A DNA stretch of 64,000 nt from Dryomyza anilis (lineage: Eukaryota; Arthropoda; Insecta; Diptera; Dryomyzidae). The notes under the pieces are model-generated. The model did not search any database. It had not been told where the DNA came from and was given only the letters and a program-made list of their open reading frames with translations. Location: assembly GCA_951804985.1 (NCBI GenBank), contig OX638132.1:14737529-14801528 (forward strand). Reading direction: 5' to 3'. The translations under genes were made by a program, and so were the position numbers. This document shows positions 21,931-32,835 of this stretch, one piece after another (positions within the stretch are counted from its first letter, which is position 1; every line of letters starts with the position of its first letter).

Positions 21931-22818
21931 CAGTTGATTATAAATACGTTTTTATTCTTTATAATACATTTTTTTTTTTATTTTATTTTTTTTGTTTTAA
22001 TATGTTTTAATAGTTTCTTTCCAATATAGTTTAGTTTAACTCCAAAATATACGATTTTTTTTTATATATTTTTTTGTATTGTAGCTCCTTTAAAATTACA
22101 CATGTTATACTTTACTTTAGACAGCGTCGTCTTTATTTTTGCGCCATCAATAAATTCTGAACCAAATGTGAATAAATTCAAAATTTTACTGCGTACATTT
22201 TACGTTCTAACTTTCGCAATAAAATAAAAAAAAGGAAATTTCACAATACAGTAATAAGTAGAAGGTTTTCATATATGCATATGAGAAAATAAAGCAAAAC
22301 TCAACATGAAAAAGCTACAAATTGATTACAAACTACCATTTGAATGCGAAATAATAATGCAGAAAAATGAAGGAAATCACGAATAATATAAAATAATGAT
22401 GCATATTCATAGGGAATACTCTTCAATTGATATGGAAATCACTGAATGCAAAATAATCAATGTCAAAGTGTTTTTCTATGAATAACTTTAATTTTCATAA
22501 ATGGAAACAAACATCTTTATTAAAGTCTCTGCAGGTAAAAGTGCAATTAAATGCAATTTTCTTAATTAAAAAAATGGCAACTTTTTTGCAAATATTCCAT
22601 TTAATAAAAGTTACTTTAACACTTTTGAATACTGTTGGCAGAAGTACGCCTTGCGTTTTTGCCTGCTTGTCTAAGTTTATAAAATACTTTGGCAACAAAA
22701 ATTTATTTTACAAGTGGTTGCGAGTACTTTTAAGTTCGCAAAAGAGCTAAAAGTTAAAGCCAAGTATTGCATAAACTTCCTTTAGTATAAAACATGATTA
22801 TTTTATATGATCCTAAGT
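21931..22818. other. AT-rich intergenic DNA, no gene recognised
   Basis: No repeat boundary, RNA or credible coding frame. A 96-codon open frame at 22460-22750 has unbiased AT-rich composition and no recognisable motif. Confidence 0.5.
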
Positions 22819-24300
22819 GCATATGGGCATTTCCTGGGGTTGCGGACGGGACATTCGTACTTTTAAAATTTAAATATCTCAAAGAAAAATTAATGAATTT
22901 TAAAATTAATGAATGTGCACGTAGTATTTAAACAGAGCTAAACATCTGAAAAATATTAAGAAACTTTATACGGTAGCTAAAAAGTTATAAATTAAATAGT
23001 GCTCGATGCGGTTTTTTGGCCAAAAAATAATTTATATCTGACAATATTAATAATCGTTATTGCGAAATGAAAAGTGAAGTACGATTCGAATTTTTATATC
23101 GTCACTGTCATGCCAAAGGGGCGAATGTGCATTTTTGAAAATATTGGGAAACAAATTTTAAACTTTGAAGTGCTTTAAAAATTAGAAAAATTTATATTTT
23201 TTTAAATTTTTTCTGTTATTTTAGTTTATTTGTCAATAATTATAACGTATGTAAAATATCTTCAGATTTTGGACAACCTACTGCATTATAAATACGGATT
23301 TTGTGAGACTATATCCTGATCAAAACGCAAATATTTTTGATTTTATGCTATAACTTTTTATTAGCGCAAGATAAAATAGTAATGCAAAGGCATTATTTAT
23401 TTGATTTAAAAGCACCTATCTATTTGAATCATTAATTAATAATATTTTGCCAAACATTAATTTGTCATTTGTTATTTTCAGGAAAAAATGTTTGGCAAAA
23501 TATTTTTAAACAATGATGCCAATCGATAGGTGCATTAAAAAAAAACAATAAATAATCTTACACCACTATTTTATCTTGCACCAATAACAAATTAAAACTA
23601 AAGAACGAAGGCGAAAGGGCGAATCTTTACGTTTTTATGCTACAACTCTTTAATGGTACTAGATAAAATAGTAATGTAATTGCAATTATTGTTTGTTTTC
23701 AAAACACCTATCGATCTGCATTATTAATTATAAATATTTTGCCAAAAAAAATTTCCCTCATATAACAAATGGCAAATTAATGTTTGGCAAAATATTTTTA
23801 ATTAATGATGCAGATCGAAAGGTGCTTTGAAAACAAACAATAAATGGCTTACACCACTATTTTATCTTATACCAATAAAAAGTTATGGCGAACAAACGAA
23901 AAGATTCGCCCTTTCGTTTTTCAATTTTTCAAATTCGCCCTTTTGGTTTTATCTTTTGTGGCTAGAAATATCCAAGAAAATGACACGCGATTTTGGCACA
24001 GCATACTTGAGGATAAACTACATTAAAAAATGTAAAAAAACGCAAATGTCAAAAATTGCACATTCAAACCTTTTGCATTTGAATATTTTTTAAAATTTAA
24101 AAAAAATATTTTTTTTTTTTTTTTGGAATTTTTATACTTTGGTGGTGCACTTTTGGTACTCAAAGTTCTGAACGAGACAGATTAAAATTAGCTGTTAAAA
24201 ATTTTCTAGATTTACTACGAAATCAAAGTTTACATTTTTGAAAATTCTGCTCAAGAAAATATTTAAAAAATATTGACGTTTTGTTTGGAAATGCCCAGAT
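22819..24300 (+). mobile_element. E1-family element (copy E1c), both ends present, split by C2
   Basis: The left end ATATGGGCATTTCCTGGGG and right end GGAAATGCCCAGAT form inverted termini. The E1 sequence breaks at about 23095 and resumes at about 24086 (CTTTTGGTACTCAAAGTTCT, GAACGAGACAGATT), the gap being the C2 element. This gives a relative age: C inserted after E1. Confidence 0.85.
23096..24085 (+). mobile_element. C-family palindromic element (copy C2), most complete
   Basis: The left end is ATATCGTCACTGTCATGCCA. Two palindromic modules follow in series, about 23300-23590 and 23606-23925, each centred on inverted TTTGCCAAACATTAATTTG-like words and flanked by CACCTATCGAT-type sequence, then the outer right end (GCACATTCAAACCTTTTGCA), which is decayed. 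Non-coding. Confidence 0.85.
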
Positions 24301-24960
24301 GAGAATTGACCAAAAAATACCTAATTTAATGAGTTGAATACGTTTTAAAGCATACCATAAAATAAACATCAACTCTTAATGATTTTCTTAAATATTGCAT
24401 TTTCAGTTACTAAATAATTTCACCTATGAATTTTGTTATTTGCTGATTTAGCTATTATTTATTTTTTTATATCGACCATTAACTCATTAAGCTGCATAAC
24501 TTTGGTCGCCTTTATTGATGTCGACGATGTCAATGAGCTTTTATTACTGCCTGTCAGTGACACTGAGTGACAGTGATATTCTTGATAGCCAAATAATATC
24601 ACATAAATATTATAACTTTCAGCACGTACATCAATATTTATGATTATAAATGTTTGTGCACCGTGCAGCACCAGAACTCCATGGGAATGAAAACTCTAAT
24701 TTGTCACTCATACGTCACATAGTATCATAAATATGGATGTATTAAAAAAAAAGGAATTTTCGAACGGTTTTGGTGTTTAGTGACTTATAATGTATTTTTA
24801 AATAAATTTCACAATAATTTTAAATATGAGCAAATACAGAAAAATTAATAAAAATGATTAGTTTTTTTTATATTTAACATTTTTATTGAATATTGTTAAT
24901 AATACTTGAAAAAATAAATCCCAATCATTTTTGAGTTCTTAAGTTGTTCTGTTTACTAAA
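24301..24960. other. AT-rich intergenic DNA, no gene recognised
   Basis: A more balanced patch at 24480-24720 holds a 70-codon minus-strand open frame without a recognisable motif or start context. Nothing else seen. Confidence 0.45.
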
Positions 24961-26225
24961 TGTGGCCAAAGTTAGAAAAACCTCAAAAATACCGATGATA
25001 TGCGCACGTTTTGTGTCCCTCTAATCATCACTATTGCTACGGCTTGAAGATATCGTTACAATATTAATACAATCGCTTCCTAATACCCAAATACAAAAAA
25101 AAAATAATATATGTTGTATAAGTGTGCCATATCCCAAACGAAATTTGGACATAGGTAATGGTATGATACAACTTTTTGAACGAAAACGAAAATTTCGCCT
25201 TCTTCTCAACGTGTGAGCCGCGGCTTGTATCTAATATATCTTTTTGTATCTAATTTTTAATAGAAAAAGTAAATATAAAAATTTTAAAGTATGCTTTGTG
25301 AATGTGCCCCTAACACCAAGAAGAAAAATGACACGTTGGAAACTTTCGAAAGAAAACGTTATTGGTCCGAAGAAAGCACTTTTTTTCTAAAGCACATCTA
25401 CAATTCCATCTGAATTTGGCTGGACATAGGTGTGATCGGAAATTTATGCTATGTGTTAATTTAAAAATATAATGCCGCTTCAGTATTATTTATCAATTAT
25501 TTTTTATTGAGAAAACAAAAAATTTCAACATATGGTAGAACCTTGTTTTCTGACATATTATCTGTATCAAGCGCGACTTTCAAGAAATCACTAATTTGAA
25601 ATTTTTTATGAACTGATAATACAAGAACAAAGATTTTAAGATATGTCGCATGAAGTTTAAAAATACAGGAGCACTTAAAATGTGAACTTTAGGCTTAATT
25701 GTACAAAAAATCAATATTTCTTCAAAATAACTTTTAAGATATCATTTAAATTTGGTTGGATTAAACTGTTTTTTATACATTATGTTATATTTGATCATCA
25801 ACAAATAATTTTTAAACATAATTAATAATATAACAAAATCTATTCCACGTTATGTGCGCTGAAAATCCAAAAAATTACAATTTTGCACCTATTATCGAAT
25901 GTGTGAGAAGCGGTTTTGAGGAATTGTTGGTTTTATTTTTTAATTGAAACATTTTGTAATAGCAATGATTTTAAGGTATATCACTTGAATGTGGCCCTAG
26001 TATCAAAAATACAGGAGCACTTTAAAATTCAAAATTCGCCTTAAATGTTCAAAAAATTCAGCAGTTCTTAAAATGCATTAAAATGGTATTAATTTGATTA
26101 TAACTATGGATGAAAAATTTGATACCATATTAAGAAGCACTTGACATTTGTTTGTATTTTTCTAAGTGCAAAAACATATCCAAAAATTACAATTTCCCAC
26201 ATTATCCCATGTCCAACTTTACCCC
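24960..26225. repeat. Old dispersed repeat with internal modules
   Basis: Two internal segments, near 25632-25760 and 25965-26080, share AAAAATACAGGAGCACTT followed by TTCGCCTTAA/TTAGGCTTAA-like words, and a third diverged module begins near 25300. Its end (26150-26225: ACATATCCAAAAATTACAAT, CCATGTCCAACTTTACCCC) is the reverse complement of the start of the repeat at 49100-49290. Class unknown, no coding frame. Confidence 0.55.
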
Positions 26226-26620
26226 AGACTCACCTCTTATTTTTTATAAAATAAACGTTCAAGTAAAAGCGAAAGTTGCAACCTTTCTGCTGCTGTTGGT
26301 GCTGCACATCGACAACAGCTGTTGACCACTACAAAATTCGAAACATTTATGCGTCAAACTTTTCCCATCAATGATGCCAAGTTGCAGTGTTTTAAAGCGC
26401 CTCCATCATAAATTTATGAGTTTTGGCAACAGAGTTGAAGTCGACAATGTTGTCGCTAGAGTTGCTGTTGTTTTCCTACTGGTTGTCATTGTTTTTGTAA
26501 ATATAAATGATGACATTGCTTTGTAATCAACATTTTTTTTCTTTGCTCAATTTAATGAACTTTTAATAAATTTATGAATTTGTTTGCAAAGGTCAAAACA
26601 AAAGTTCGTTAATAGTAATA
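26226..26620. promoter_or_regulatory. Possible cis-regulatory patch (palindromic E-box and TTTATG sites)
   Basis: Of more mixed composition and with no transposon hallmarks. Contains CAACAGCTGTTG (26313-26324, a perfect 12-bp palindrome with an E-box CAGCTG) and TCATAAATTTATGA (26406-26419, a perfect 14-bp palindrome made of two TTTATG half-sites, the type bound by Caudal/Abd-B-class homeodomains), with another ATAAATTTATG near 26566. Regulatory function is inference. Confidence 0.25.
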
Positions 26621-26779
26621 TATGCATATATGAAAAACGTAAAATTTAAAATTTATAATATGTTATTTGCATTTTAACGCTGATTTTGATGTCTATTCGG
26701 TCATCCGTTCGTTTGTTGTACTCACAATTACAGAAAAACTAAAAGTGGCAAATAAATGAAATTCAGAATTTGAATTACT

Positions 26780-27236
26780 AGTTCACCTACACTCAGAAGA
26801 AAATGGGTCATATTAACAACAAAAAAAACTATTTACTTTTTAGCAAGCTTACATTTTTTTTTGATCAAATGTTTTACTTTATTTCCGAATTTTTATAATA
26901 AATGGTCAATTTAACGTTTTTCTTAATACCTACCAATTTAAAATTTTATATTTTCAAGTATTAGCAAATAGTTTTTAGCATTGGAATTGAAGCAAATGCG
27001 AAACATTTTGACAATTCGGTGCATTTGCTTCAAGTTTTGAGCAAAGTCAATTTTTATTAATATGACCCAATATGTCATTAAGTACTTGATTTTTAATGGT
27101 TTATGTATTAATAGTTTTTTCATATTAATTCAAAAGTTTTCATGAATAATTTGATAGTATTCGAAAAATTCCGTATAATTAATTTAAATATTTCAATATT
27201 ATTAATTTTAATAGTATATATACTATTGTTTTAATG
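26780..27236. other. Possible decayed inverted-repeat element
   Basis: AATGGGTCATATTAAC near 26802 and TTAATATGACCCAATA near 27057 are inverted, and ACACTCAGAAGAAAA at 26791 resembles insect MITE termini. A matching right terminus was not found. Confidence 0.35.
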
Positions 27237-27244
27237 GTATGTAA

Positions 27245-28046
27245 TAGAGATAGGTGCGAGATAAGTGACACGCACGAGCACGAGCCCGACGAGTAAATTT
27301 ACAGGCACGCACGAGAAGCATGATTAAACACGGGATTTTAAAAGACACGAAGAAACACGGAAAAACACGACAAAACACGAAAAAAGCACGGGAAAACATG
27401 AAAAAGCAAGTGAAACGTGAAAAATAATACCGGAACCGTTTAGATTTTTGGAACCAGAAGCGTTATTAAAAATGTGTTGAACCGGAACGGAAATCGGAAC
27501 ATATTTTTTTGTGGTTGGAATCCGTACCGCTATTTTAAAAATATCGGAACCAGAACAGATATTATAGTCCCTGTCAGGAAACGCAAAGAACCGGAATCGG
27601 AACCGTGCTTAAAAATGTATGGAACCAGAATCGAAACCCATTTAATTTGTTGGTTGAAATAGGAACCGGAATCGGAACCGGAATCACAGTTTTAAAAATC
27701 TTGGAACCCGAACTCGAACCGGAACCGATATCCCAAAGGGTTTTAGTCCCTGTAATAAAAAATTACAAAAAATAGGTTTGGTACTGTTTTATGCTCTTAA
27801 ATCCATAAGTAAAACTAAAACAACAGATTTTTAAGAAAGGGTTAAAATTCCACGAAATTTTTATTTTCTGAAGCTGGAAGTAAGGGTTTTTTTAAATTGG
27901 GGTAGAAACTATACAAAAAAATCTTTAATGGGCGCGTGCCTGATTTTGAAGGCACGAATACGCACGGGCACGGCAGCAACTGGCACGCACGGAGATTTCT
28001 ATGCACGGGCGTGATACGAAAAAAGCACGGCACGCGCCCATCTCTA
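27245..28046. mobile_element. hAT-type non-autonomous element, 8-bp target duplication
   Basis: Left end TAGAGATAGGTGCGAG, right end reverse-complemented TAGAGATGGGCGCGTG. Flanks are GTATGTAA (27237-27244) and GTATATAA (28047-28054), 7 of 8 identical, as hAT elements make. The interior has CACG/AAACACG repeats near both ends and a central block of CGGAACCGGAAT-type hexamer repeats. The 62-codon open frame in it (27474-27662) is a by-product. Confidence 0.85.
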
Positions 28047-28205
28047 GTATATAACATGTTCGTTTTGTACGTCAATCTGCGTGTTTTTCAACATGGTCGC
28101 TTTTATTTTTTTGTAATAACCCACAGAATTAAAAGCGTCATTGCCAAGGACTCAATGTATTTATTGTAATTTCATTATAATTAACCTTTTTTTTATTTAT
28201 TACAG

Positions 28206-28295
28206 AAAATAAATAATATATCAATTTAATATTATGACAAATGAAGTATTAGAGCAAATTACAGAGCACAGCAAAAAAACATATCCACAATCTAA
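28206..28295 (+). CDS. Candidate start-codon exon of an unrecognised gene
   Basis: A strong acceptor (branch-like TAATTAAC, then CCTTTTTTTTATTTATTACAG) ends at 28205. The following 28 bases are leader, then ATG at 28234 opens MTNEVLEQITEHSKKTYPQS, and a good donor AA|GTATGT follows at 28296, leaving phase 2. The surrounding 28055-28860 is free of recognised repeats. No upstream promoter exon or downstream exon could be identified, and I do not recognise the peptide. Without splicing the frame would run on only about 30 codons. Confidence 0.3.
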
Positions 28296-28865
28296 GTATG
28301 TTTTTTCCGTTGGACGTCGATATTCTAATCACTATCTCATACTCAGTTATATTACCTCAAGTTTTTTTAGTTATAAAACGAATATATGGTAGTTCTCGTT
28401 ATTTTCTACATATTTTGGTCTTTAACTTTTTACAGATTTTAGTTTTCGATAACATTTCCTTTGTATTTCATACAGAATACTTTAGTTAATATTTGGAAAT
28501 AAAGCACATGAAATTAGGATTGATCCGACCGAAGTTATGCCCAGTCAAACACAAAAAATATTATTTTTAAGGTGTACCTATTATTTATTGCATAACATGT
28601 ATGATTTTCATAATAAAATAAAAGTATATAAAAAGTTTAACTTTTTTTTCGACAATTGTAAAAGTATGAACATTTAGTAGTTGATCTTTATTTGAGTCTA
28701 TTGTAAGATACTGAGAAAAATACACAGGTTTATAGTTTTGTCTAAATTCCTATGGATAACTTAAGGACGAAAAGTTATATTGATTAAAAGGAGCATCATA
28801 AAAGAAAATTTAAATCATAAATCGAATATGAGAATTATTATTTAATCTAAAGACATAGGAATGTA
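28296..28865. other. AT-rich DNA, no feature recognised
   Basis: Would be intron if the preceding exon is real. No repeat or RNA seen. Confidence 0.4.
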
Positions 28866-29763
28866 GTTTCTAGCCACAAAAGTCAAAACCAAAAAGGCGA
28901 ATTCGAAAAATTTTTAAAATCTTGTCATGCCAAAAGGGCGAATCTTTTCGTTTTTTTGCCATAACTTTTGATTGATATAAGATAAAATAGTGGTACAAAG
29001 GCATTTTTATTTGTTATCAAAGCACCTATCGATTTACATCATTAATTAAAAATATTATTATAACATATAATTATAAACATTAATTTGCCATATGTTATTT
29101 GCAGGAAACAAATTTGGCAAACTATTTATAATTAATGATGAAGATCGATAGGTGCTTTGAAAACAAAAAATAATTGCCTCCACATCACTATTTTATCTTG
29201 TACCATTAAAGAGTTATAACAAAAAAACGAAAAGATTCGCCCTTTTGCCATGACAACATTTTCAATTTTTCCAATTTCTCCGTTTTTTTTTTGCTATAAT
29301 TTTTTATTGGTACACGATAAAATAGTGATTTAAAACTATTAATTATTTATTTTTAGAGCGATCTGCATCATTATTTTCCTGCAAATAACAAATGGCAAAT
29401 TAATATTTGACAACATTTTTAATCAATTATGCCAATAGATAGGTCCTTGAAGCAAACAATTAATGACTTTACATTACTATTTTATCTTGCGATAATAAAA
29501 AGTTATAGCATAAAAAACAAAAATATCTGAGTTTTGGTCAGGATACAGCCTCACTAAATCCATATTTATAATGCATTAAGTTGTCCAAATCCAAATATAT
29601 TTTATATACGTTATAATAATTGATGAACAAACCAAAATAACAGAAATAATTGAAAAAAAATATAAATTTTGCTAAGTTTTAAAGCACTTCAGACTTTAAA
29701 ATTTGATTTCCTAATATTTTTAAAAATGCACAGTCGTCCCTTTGGTATGACTGTGACGATATC
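28866..29763 (-). mobile_element. C-family palindromic element (copy C3)
   Basis: The family's outer end is at the right (ATGCACAGTCGTCCCTTTGG, GTGACGATAT). Inner palindromes are 28926-29252 (CATGCCAAAAGGGCGAATC to CGCCCTTTTGCCATG) and about 29275-29530. The other outer end is missing: the copy begins inside family sequence (TTTCTAGCCACAAAAG). Confidence 0.83.
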
Positions 29764-29784
29764 TTATGCAATAAATTATAGATA

Positions 29785-30006
29785 CACACCCAGAAAAAAA
29801 TACTGTATAAATAATAGTTTTTTACTATTAAAAATAGTCAATAGGATAAATTATTATTTCAATCGGAAAATTCAATTAAATACTAGGAAATACCATGACA
29901 TTGCCATTGAGTTTATATGAAAAGATTTATTTTTTGTATACTATTAAATCAATAATTGTCTTATTGACCAATTATAATGGGATTTGTGGGATTTTTTTTC
30001 TGGGTG
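29785..30006 (+). mobile_element. Short MITE, TIR CACCCAGAAAAAA (copy M3)
   Basis: Ends CACCCAGAAAAAAATACT and TTTTTTTTCTGGGTG. The flanking dinucleotides are no longer TA on the right (CA). Interior matches M1, M2 and M4. Confidence 0.88.
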
Positions 30007-30039
30007 CACCATAAAATAAATATTTTTTTGTGTTTCACC

Positions 30040-30315
30040 GAATTTCATGTGGTTTATATCAAAATATTAGCTGAAGTATTCTCAATATGTTTTGATGAAC
30101 GAAATTCATCAATATGATGTACGATTGTTTATTAAAATGATGAAATGGAGTCTTCGCATAATTATCTGTAATTGGAGACAAATTTTCGTTAGAAATTTGA
30201 TTTTTAAATAATTTTGAAAATGAAAAACATTTAAACAATACGATTTTACTTCAATGAATGTATTCATCAGGATGATGAACTGTGCTGGTTGTTGGTCAAA
30301 TTTTTTTTGTGTGTA
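30040..30315 (-). repeat. Dispersed repeat with ATTCATCA/TGATGAA words
   Basis: 30170-30315 is a diverged reverse complement of 35470-35650 (shared TTCATTGAA-TAAAATCGTATT and TTTTTCATTTTCAA). Similar TTCATCA words flank the Helitron at 32640-32830 and 34302-34430. Probably parts of one old element or several copies; boundaries unclear. Confidence 0.45.
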
Positions 30316-31650
30316 TTTTCTTGTGTTGCCGTGTTGTATATGTGCAATCTTGTATTTAATTTAATTTTTTGAAAAGTCAGTATTTCATTTAATTTTTTGC
30401 GTATTATTATCATAACTATCCAATTTTTTTTGCTTTTAAAACATTCTTCAACTTAGATTACTACTCACGGAAACATCTGTTGTTGGAAAAGTTATTTTTT
30501 TCTTGTAAACTTTACCACAAAATTCATTAATTTGGAGCGCGAAAACAAAAACCACTAACATTTATTCTAATAATACGAAGGTGCCCCATCTGGTTACTTT
30601 GGGACGGCAAGAAACAGGTGCTCGCTCGTTTATCACTGATACACATCGCGGTTTTAGGGTTTATTTTCTTGTTTAAATGAACATTTTTCATTTGGCAATT
30701 TTTGTATATTTCTTTTTTTTTTTTTTGTTTTGTTTTACTTCTGACGGAAGTTGAGGGGCATTAGATTCTTAGAAATGATATGTTTAAATTGTGTTCTGCA
30801 AAGTATTCACAAAAGACAAAAGTTTTTACGTGTGTAATTTCCGCGCGGCAGTAATTTTCAGTTTAAACTACAAATTGGATCATTTTATTTAAATATTTTC
30901 TTCTTAATGCTGGAATTTTTCTTTTTAAATTTCTTTTTAAATTAAACATAAAACAAAATGCACTACAATTAAATGGAGATTTAAAAGGACATTTAATAGG
31001 AATAGGCGAGGTGCGTAGTTTAGCAAATGCTGTTGATGGTATTTGAAATAAAATTGTTTTAATACGTATTTTAAATAGATAAATTTCCAATTATTTTTTA
31101 GAGAAATTTTCAAATTATAAAAGTAGCCATAAATTAAACTTTAATATTAAAGTTTAAACCAAATTTCGATTCTCATAAACTACTTTCGATTTTAATATAT
31201 GGCGTTTCAACTTGTTCCTTCTGAGTACTGTATGTTCCAATTTTAAATATATCAATGTTTTGTAATTTTAAGAGTCTATAAAATATAATTGTTAAATATT
31301 AATAAATACACTTAAACTGTATAAATTTGTTCCAGCTAAATGTTTCGTGGCAATATTTTACTATTGATGTTCTTTGGAAGATATTCATTTGAACACAAAC
31401 ATAAAATTGTGAAATCATTTAGAGTGAAAATTGAATTTTATTGGCATATTCGAACAATAGGAAATAAATTTAGATAATCTTCGCCGAATGTGCATCAATA
31501 CTAATTAAATGGGAAATGTAGATAATTTCATTTAAAATTGAACATATATTTATTTATAAATACAAATTATACACAAGAAAACTAAATAAATTGTGATTAT
31601 TATTTCATAAAATTGAATTGAATCACGTTATCAAAATATATTTTTTCTTT
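30316..31650. other. AT-rich intergenic DNA, no gene recognised
   Basis: A short mixed-composition patch (30575-30655, GTGCCCCATCTGGTTACTTT) shows no coding or RNA signature. Minus-strand open frame 30863-31090 has no recognisable motif. Confidence 0.45.
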
Positions 31651-31689
31651 GGCCAAAATTTTTAACGCTTTTAGAGTATAACACAAACA

Positions 31690-32637
31690 AATTCATTAAA
31701 ACAAGCATACATTTATTTTATCCACGAGAAGAAGCATTAAATTGTTTTACCCAAGAAAATAACTTCATTCCCATTTTCTCCACAAACAGAAGCATAACTT
31801 TATATTTCCCACGTACAGAAACACATTTATATTGTATCTACGAACAAAGGCACATTTTTAATTTCACCACGAATAAAAGCATATATGTATTTTCGATACA
31901 GGTATCCCAATAGACAATTTTGTGGGTAAGAAGTCACAAAATGTTGATGATGGAGGTGATATTGTATTACAACTTAATTTGTTGATTTTTCATTGATGAC
32001 ATGGTTTCCAGGTGTGTCACTGGACATTATTTGCTGAAACTGTTCCAAGAAACTATTCCCATAGGCATATATGTATAAACATGCAGGTACGATTTGGCTA
32101 TAACCCATTTGCGTCATTGAACTTTTTTGAAAAATGTGTTCTATTCGTATTTGGCCAGAACCAATGCCATTGGACTTTTTGGACTTTTTTTTGGAAAAAG
32201 TTCCGCCTTTGGGAAAATTTTCCAAGTGGGTGCTGGACAAATTCCCAAGGAACAAATTTTTCCAAAAAATTTTCCAATGACGCAAGTGGGTTCTGGCCAA
32301 ATTATAAAGGAACACATTTTTCAAATTAAGTTAGCTCTTGTGCACAAACAGTCTACTGGGATAACTTTCTTGAATAAATATATATGCTTTTATTCTTGGG
32401 GAAATGATAGATGAGCTTTTTTTCATAGCTAAATGTAAAAATGTTTCTTTTCGTGGTGAAAATATAGTTATACTTCATTTCGTGGCTATAAAACATATAT
32501 GCATCATTTCTTGGGTATAATAGAGATGTAGTTGTTTTCGTGGGGAAACTGAACTTATGGTTCTTTTCGTAGTTTCCAAAAAAGGTGCTGTTTTTCGTAA
32601 GCAAATTGAAACGTGTGGTTTTTCGTAAGAGGCGTCG
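31690..32637. mobile_element. Foldback element with repeated subterminal units
   Basis: Both flanks are strings of imperfect 35-45-bp units containing CCACGAA(CA)AAAGCATA on the left (31715-31900) and the inverse, GCTTTT-TTCGTGG-like, on the right (32380-32630). Nested inside is a second inverted pair (GAAAAATGTGTTC-TTTGGCCAGAA near 32130 and its reverse near 32294). The right terminus GACGCCTCTTACGAAAA equals that of the element at 5865-6952; the left terminus is decayed. Confidence 0.75.
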
Positions 32638-32835
32638 ATATATGATCATCATATTGAAGAACGCTGTTCATTAAACCAAATTTCTATCAACATTTTTACA
32701 ACACATTTTTTTCGAATTATTTTATAATTTTTTTTTTTTTTTGAAAAATATTATGAACAAATTCATCAATATGACAATTCAAATTCATTGTATGGAATAT
32801 TTTGTTCATATGTATCCTATTAATATAATAAATGC

